From NCBI GenBank assembly GCA_015661985.1, contig DQVB01000670.1, positions 1 through 5,882 on the forward strand: a stretch of DNA of 5,882 nt, read 5' to 3'. Source of the stretch: Planctomycetota bacterium. Lineage in GTDB: Bacteria > Planctomycetota > Planctomycetia > Pirellulales > Thermoguttaceae. The notes below the pieces were generated by a model. That model was not told where the DNA came from. It did no database searches and saw only the letters and a program-made list of their open reading frames with translations. Positions 4,580-5,882 of this stretch are shown piece after piece. The first letter of the stretch is position 1. Every line of letters begins with the position of its first letter. The translations under genes were made by a program, and so were the position numbers.

Positions 4580-5882
4580 ATGATCCGAATCTACAACACG
4601 TTATCCAGAGAGAAGGAGGTCTTCGAACCGGTTCATCCGGGCCAGGTGGGGATCTACCTGTGTGGGCCGACGGTCTACAAGCCGAGTCACATCGGCCACA
4701 TGGTCGGCCCGGTGATCTTCGACGCCGTGAAGCGGTACCTGAGCTACTGCAGCTACCGGGTGACGTTGGTCATCAACATCACGGACATCGACGACAAGCT
4801 GATTGAGGAATCGCGCAGGCGGGGGATTGCGGTTCCAGAGATCGCCGCCGAGATGACCGATGACTATATGGCCAACCTTGAAGTGTTGGGCGTGGACACG
4901 GTCGACCATTTCCCTCGCTGCACCGACCACATCGGCGACATCATCGCCATGACTGCGAGGCTCATCGAGAAGGGGTTTGCCTACGAGGCGGGGGGGGACG
5001 TCTATTTCGAAGTGAGCAAGGCGGCCGGGTACGGCAAGTTGAGTCACCGGGGGACCGAGGCCCTTCAGGGGGACGGGGGCGGGATGGCCGAGCGGAAGCG
5101 GTCACTGGCCGATTTCGCCCTGTGGAAGGCGGCCAAGCCGGGCGAACCGTCTTGGCAGAGCCCGTGGGGACGGGGACGGCCTGGATGGCACATCGAGTGT
5201 TCGGCCATGAGCCGGGCCCTGTTGGGCGAGACGTTCGACATCCACGGCGGCGGACTCGATCTTGTCTTCCCGCACCACGAGAACGAATTGGCCCAAAGCG
5301 AATCAGCCCACGGGAAGCCCTTCGTCAAGTACTGGATGCACAACGGGCTGATGCAGGACTCCGGCGAAGTGGGCAAGGTAGGGGGCCGGCACACGAGGCC
5401 TGTGGAAGGCGACTTGGAGTCCCAGCAGGCCCGCAAGATCGCCAAATCGACCGGCGCCCAGCCGTTCCGCCAGCTCCTGGCGGAAAACGGCTTCACCGGG
5501 GAACAGATCCGCTTCTTCCTTCTTTCGACCCATTACCGGCGCCCCATTGATTTCAGCCTGCAGCGGGTGCGCGAAGTGGCCACGGGTTTGGAGCAGTTCT
5601 ATCGCTTCTTCAAGCGATATGAGCGGGTCTGCGGCGAGAGCTTCTATCGACTGGAAGCCCCGGCCCGGCGGGCCGACGGCGAGCTGGATCCCAGCGGCCA
5701 GCCGCTCCTGGAACAAGTGGCTGAGCACCGGGCGCGGTTCCTGGAGGCCATGGATGACGATTTCAACACCGGCGGGGCCATCGGCGAGCTTTTCGAGCTG
5801 GTGCGGGCCCTGAACCGATTCATTGACCGCCAGAGACTCGAGGCCCCCTCCCGGCGCCAACCCGAACAGCTGGCCCTGTTGA
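4580..5882 (+). CDS. cysS: Cysteinyl-tRNA synthetase, class I (3' end beyond window)
   Basis: CysRS activates cysteine with ATP and charges tRNA-Cys in the cytosol. The 434 codons visible stay open to the window end; the usual length is about 460-500. LCGPTVYKPSHIGHM (27-41) contains zinc ligand Cys28 and the ATP-binding HIGH motif (37-40). INITDIDDK (65-73) is a family signature. The other zinc ligands are Cys207 in WHIECSAM, and His232 and Glu236 in FPHHENE. The KMSKS-type loop is KIAKS (286-290). Between MHNGLMQ (253-259) and KIAKS lies an extra stretch of about 22 residues, Gly- and charge-rich (EVGKVGGRHTR, 263-273), that E. coli CysRS lacks. I recall similar inserts in planctomycete CysRS. 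FLLSTHYRRPIDFS (313-326) starts the helical region, and FLEAMDDDFNTGGAIGELF (387-405) opens the DALR tRNA-binding domain. The ATG at 4580 fits the family N-terminus; an in-frame GTG at 4559 is possible. AGGA at 4565-4568 is a distant, weak Shine-Dalgarno. It probably forms a transcription unit with ispF. Confidence 0.95.
   Translation, partial: MIRIYNTLSREKEVFEPVHPGQVGIYLCGPTVYKPSHIGHMVGPVIFDAVKRYLSYCSYRVTLVINITDIDDKLIEESRRRGIAVPEIAAEMTDDYMANLEVLGVDTVDHFPRCTDHIGDIIAMTARLIEKGFAYEAGGDVYFEVSKAAGYGKLSHRGTEALQGDGGGMAERKRSLADFALWKAAKPGEPSWQSPWGRGRPGWHIECSAMSRALLGETFDIHGGGLDLVFPHHENELAQSESAHGKPFVKYWMHNGLMQDSGEVGKVGGRHTRPVEGDLESQQARKIAKSTGAQPFRQLLAENGFTGEQIRFFLLSTHYRRPIDFSLQRVREVATGLEQFYRFFKRYERVCGESFYRLEAPARRADGELDPSGQPLLEQVAEHRARFLEAMDDDFNTGGAIGELFELVRALNRFIDRQRLEAPSRRQPEQLALL

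Noticed and set aside
4150..4806. Open plus-strand frame spanning ispF and the start of cysS
   Set aside because: It overlaps two real genes out of frame; its translation is Arg/Trp/Ser-rich with no domain.
5303..5860. Open minus-strand frame (185 codons) opposite cysS
   Set aside because: It is antisense to an intact CysRS frame with all catalytic motifs.
1..5882. CRISPR array, tRNA, rRNA or defence-system genes
   Set aside because: I scanned for regular repeats with spacers, a tRNA-like T-arm and acceptor pairing, rRNA signatures and defence-protein motifs, and found none.

Overview
The window looks like ordinary chromosomal DNA of a GC-rich planctomycete, most likely of the Pirellulales type. 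Three signs support this. The gene at 697-1509 encodes a protein I recall only from planctomycete genomes. The cysteinyl-tRNA synthetase carries an insert of about 22 residues before its KMSKS-type motif, which I also associate with that phylum. Start codons mostly lack a strong Shine-Dalgarno sequence and include GTG, as is common there. The assignment is inference from remembered protein families, not from a search.

Layout, left to right. Bases 1-478 (minus strand) are the N-terminal part of a DDE-type transposase, cut by the window edge and possibly decayed. Bases 479-696 are non-coding and contain short direct and inverted repeats that may mark the outer end of that insertion sequence. 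A conserved protein of unknown function follows at 697-1509 (minus). A 261-base gap separates it from the divergent rsmG gene (1771-2463, plus), which encodes a 16S rRNA G527 methyltransferase. rsmG converges on a DRG/Obg-like TGS-domain GTPase gene (2537-3529, minus), with a strong hairpin between the two stop codons. A 430-base divergent intergenic region carries a good sigma70-type promoter, TTGTCC-17-TATAAT, reading right. It drives ispF (3960-4457) and probably cysS (4580 to beyond the window), which lie in the same direction 122 bases apart.

The intact genes are housekeeping genes. rsmG and cysS serve translation, the TGS GTPase is probably ribosome-associated, and ispF makes isoprenoid precursors. 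ispF and cysS form a likely transcription unit. There is no sign of a defence island, a CRISPR array or a biosynthetic cluster, and I found no clear new biological system. The items most worth a second look are the cysS insert, the altered G3 motif of the GTPase, the conserved protein of unknown function, and the repeats around the transposase start and upstream of cysS.
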